64,000 nucleotides of DNA, from contig BSDZ01000011.1 in assembly GCA_030268105.1 (NCBI GenBank), positions 2,641,001 to 2,705,000 of the forward strand, in the 5' to 3' direction. Positions 60,901 through 64,000 of this stretch are shown one piece after another (position 1 is the first letter of the stretch; each line of letters begins with the position of its first letter). The translations under genes and the position numbers were made by a program. The notes under the pieces are model-generated. The model searched no databases, was not told where the DNA came from, and worked only from the letters and a program-made list of their open reading frames with translations. The DNA is from Volvox africanus. Its lineage: Eukaryota > Chlorophyta > Chlorophyceae > Chlamydomonadales > Volvocaceae.

Positions 60901-63900
60901 GCAGCAGCAGCCCGCAGCAGGAGATTTCAACCAGGAGGACGAACCACAAGCTCAGCCCTTGTCGTTGCGGCAGCTGCAATCCAAAGCGCTCGAAACAATT
61001 ATTATGCCGGGTCTGCATCCGCGCCCGCCGCAGCAGCAGTCGGAACCTATTAGGGTTGATGCAACGCACGGCCAGGTAGAATGGGACGCCCACACAGGGC
61101 CAGTCGAGAGCGTTGACCCTTTCGGATCTAGTTTAGCGGGCACGGCAGATGATGCAAAGCACGGAGGGCGTACCGGCAGCAAGGAGTACGATGCCGATGT
61201 GAGAGCGGTACTTAGCAACAAAACTAGCCCTACTTTTATCGAGAGTCGGGATGTGCTTATGGCTAGCCCTACTTTCAGCGGAGGAAGCCGTCCAGCGGCA
61301 TCAAAACGTTTTGTCCAGACCCCGATGGCGGGGACGGCATCATTGCTAACGCATCAGCGGTCATCACGGCAACAGCTTTTGCAACCAGAAGCACTGAAGC
61401 CTCCGAAGTTGCCGCCACTACAGCAGCAGCAGCGCCGGCCGCCAATACTGCAGCTGAAAGTGGAGACCGAGGCCAGGCTCGACTCCCTTGCCGGCAGCGG
61501 CGACATCGACGAGCTCACATCATCTCATTCCCCATCCCTTGATGGAGCCAATACACCTTCGTCGCCGTTGGCTCCTCAGAGTGCGTGGCCGGAAGCCATT
61601 CCCTTCGCCCCTCCTGAATCGGGGTCTGCTAGGGACCGCACCAAGAGGTTCCGAGCATCAGACGACGGTGCTGCTGCTGCTGCTGAGAAGCAGGCCACTC
61701 GGGACAGCCTGAGGATAACGGACCATGTGAGTAAGAAGGTCGGTGTCGCGAAGGCTGCCCATGCGTTGATATAGACGTGTTGCGTACCCGTGATGAGCTC
61801 GTATTTGTATCATAATCCAAGGCAGTCGTCGCAGCTGTGACGATACTGAAGCCGCTGACAGGGTGCAACGCCATTTTTATATCCGTATCTGCGACTGTAG
61901 GGCCTCCTGTTTCCTATCGTTGTATGCAGGTTGCACCCTTGGACGCCAACGAAGGCGACGCGGCAGTGCCAGATCCCGGGGCTCCCAGGGCCCTGGCTGT
62001 CCTCAGAGGCCAATCCCAAGCCTCAGGCGCACCGGGCGGCACCCCTGCCGCTCCAGAGGATGACGATGTAGTCGCCCGCTCTGCTCCGCGCCTGATGAGC
62101 CGCTACCTGACTTCGGGCGAGATCCGAGTGCTGTTTACGGATCGCGACAGCCGGGTGCTGTGCAGCCCGCCATGTGGGCTGTTGCTGACGATCCAGATTC
62201 TTTTGGATGGCCAGCCGTTGGGACCCCCACAGGAGGCACAGCTGTGCAGGTGCGCGGAATGAGGGTTCGCCCAGGGCAGGGACGGGGCTGGACATGCGCC
62301 CTATCCAGGAACCCTACTGCAATCGGAGGAAGGTATTGCTCTAAGCCCCCCCCCTTGCCCCTCCCTTGCCCGCCTTACGCCATATGGCGTGTGGGATAAA
62401 CATTCCGCAGTTACTGTATAAAAGAACCCCTTCGTACACATATGCTAGCTCCCTAACATTTATGTTCTGGCTGCCCGTGTGGACGAAACGTCCTTTTGCC
62501 TTGCATGTAAGCGTAACAGGGTGGCATAACACTAACCACTAACAAGTCGGATCCCAGCTTTTCCCTTCTAGAGGGACGCCCTCATCCATCCACCCCAAGT
62601 GCTCACTAACTTAGGGGTTGATAAGAGGATTTAAAATCATGACGTCTGGGTGCATTCGTCGCACTATACCGTATGTCTAGCATCCTGCCTTGTATGAACG
62701 TCGTTGCGCCGATTTGCGCTCGATTTGTCTTTACAGGTACAACGGCAGCTCGCCGCGATATCTTACAAGCGTCCCTGCACAGGAGCTCACCTCGCCACCC
62801 ATCCCTTGGAAGCGCCTGGCCGAGACCACCATCCAGTATCGCCGCTGTCGCTCCGGGCTCCTCCAGTTGTGGGCTACCCGACGACGAGGCGCCAGCGCAG
62901 CCGGCAGTGGCCGCGGACCGGAGGAGGGCGTGCTGCAACTGACAGCCAAGGCCGCAGCCGCCATGCCAAAACTGGTGTCGTTTAAACCAGCTGGGTTGCG
63001 CCGTGCCGCATGGTTGGCCGCCAGCGGCAGCGGAGCCGGAGGTGGTGATGGCGACGGAGGCGGCATTGATGGGGAAGACGAGAGTGATGGTGGTGATGGT
63101 GTCATTGGCAACGCTGATGGTGTGGAGCCTCCGCTGCTGCCGGCGCCGGCCTCCTTGAGCGCAGGTGGGGTCCGCGACGGCGTTTTGGCGGCGACGCAAC
63201 CGACGCACGGCGGCTTTGGTACATCCCCTTTAAGCCAAGGAAGCGATGGCGACCGCGGTAATTTTACCATCGCCGTTGGTGGTCTTCATGAGGACGCGGC
63301 ACACGCTACAGAACACCAGGTAGAGGGGCCCCTGAGCGCTACCGATGGCAAGGCCAAGCTGGAAGGCAACACATCGGGCCTTGACCCTCTTTCCGGTCGC
63401 ATCGGTCTTGGTAACGTTCCCAACGATTTTAACCGGGGGATGCATTACAACACCTTGCCCGGCGAGCTGCGCGCCGTTGGGGGCCGTGGCATGGCCGCGC
63501 CGCGGTCACAAGCTGAAGCCGCAGCGGCTTGGGGGACTGCCAATGAGAGCCCTGAAGGGGCGGAGCCGCAATACTGTACGGAGGTGCTTGTGGCGTGTCG
63601 CCCGCGCTCGCTGTCTCGCTACGTGACCAAGGCAGAACTGGAGCTGTTGGTGGGCCAGGAAGTATATGAGCAACTGTGCAGTGGCAATAAGCTGGCGGAT
63701 GTGCGTGTCATGTTTGAGGTCAATGGTCGGCGCCTCCCCGAGGTAAGAGGATGGCGGTTGGGGCTGAAAGGGTTTGGGGTTTGTACGGGTTTAGGGGTTT
63801 AGGGTTTTGTTAGCCCCTATGTTCGCAGCTTCGCACTCGTGGCCCGCTGCCATTCCCTAAACATTGACTCGGTTCAAGCCCTTAAGATGTACTAGTGCGA

Positions 63901-64000
63901 TATGCCCATATCAAGTCGCACCCCTTTCCAGCATCCCACGCATGCGCGTACATGTAGTTCCACGCATTATCCGTTTGCGCAGGTCTTCATCGCGGACATT
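57996..64000 (+). CDS. Giant repeat-module protein 2 (B3-like GW modules), 3' end outside window
   Basis: Relative of the gene at 40093-46763; function unknown. Exons in phase: 57996-58142, 58764-58862 (weaker, AAG acceptor), 58986-59126, 59252-61726, 61930-62249, 62737-63742 and 63983 onward; about 1400 residues inside the window. The first half of the module recurs as TIPPTRAIIADLPELRSPGE with IRISVVVDNYELCQCIVMIK, as AALLIPHAFVSHGIPNARPG with VPVVLTVDDGSRGKMVRYGI, as RLMSRYLTSGEIRVLFTDRD with LLTIQILLDGQPLGPP, and as SLSRYVTKAELELLVGQE with LADVRVMFEVNGRRLPE. The second half recurs as YLRRFRGWDIVSLTSSKEPK and HISEAIAKYHGWATVGWHIS then VYWVEWRV. The modules are joined by Gln/Pro/Ser-rich linkers and one Gly/Asp stretch. 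The 61726/61930 splice uses a GTGAGT donor that bypasses an in-frame stop at 61774. A B3-like fold and nuclear role are inferences from pattern only. Confidence 0.68.
63770..63808. repeat. Degenerate telomere-type TTTAGGG repeat
   Basis: GGGTTTGGGGTTTGTACGGG followed by TTTAGGGG and TTTAGGG units, in an intron of the second repeat-module gene. This is a short second interstitial telomere-like patch. Confidence 0.6.

Noticed and set aside
61727..61774. Stop codon ending giant gene 2 at 61774
   Set aside because: A GTGAGT donor at 61727 joins in phase to a module-bearing exon at 61930, so the stop is intronic in the preferred model.
1..64000. CRISPR arrays, rRNA genes, prophage or bacterial operons
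   Set aside because: Nothing of the kind is visible; the gene structure is eukaryotic throughout.

Overview
This window is nuclear DNA of a green alga, most likely a volvocine (Chlamydomonas/Volvox-type) chlorophyte. The evidence is many short GT-AG introns (mostly GTGAGN or GTAAGN donors) in GC-rich genes, TGTAA motifs downstream of several stop codons (the volvocine polyadenylation signal), long Gln/Ala/Gly/Ser-rich inserts in the proteins, and interstitial TTTAGGG/TTTTAGGG telomere-type repeats. There are no operons. All gene models below were built by joining exons with compatible splice phase and have no transcript support. Where exact exon borders are given, the phases agree.

Layout. 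89-3220 (+): 3' part of a sodium:solute symporter gene. 5381-6061 (-): dispersed exons of an MsrA-like methionine sulfoxide reductase, possibly a broken copy. 6907-11938 (+): an unrecognised Gly/Ser-rich secreted protein whose second intron is a 1.2-kb G-quadruplex-type minisatellite. 12296-13696 (+): a proteasome assembly chaperone 3 (PSMG3/PAC3) gene in three small exons. 15602 to about 19660 (-): an ACT-domain repeat protein with telomere-like repeats in an intron. 19950-20489 (+): an unknown two-exon gene. 20639-22122 (+): LSm11, the U7 snRNP protein used for histone pre-mRNA 3' processing. 25223-33911 (+): a ten-exon hybrid kinase with PAS, LOV, histidine kinase, pseudo-receiver and receiver modules, a blue-light two-component photoreceptor. 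35576-35836 (-) and 36099-36395 (+): two small genes in head-to-head orientation; the second resembles the cytochrome oxidase assembly factor PET117. 40093-46763 (+) and 57996 to beyond the right edge (+): two very large proteins that carry repeats of the same beta-rich 'GW' module, B3-like by pattern, separated by Gln/Gly-rich linkers. 49665 to about 52010 (-): a caffeoyl-CoA O-methyltransferase-like enzyme.

The remaining stretches (3.2-5.4, 13.7-15.6, 22.1-25.2, 36.4-40.1, 46.8-49.7 and 52.6-58.0 kb) show no gene I can support. The last is noticeably A/T-rich.

The genes do not form one pathway. The most interesting content is the LOV-histidine kinase and the pair of giant repeat-module proteins, which look like a lineage-specific family of putative DNA-binding or scaffold proteins.
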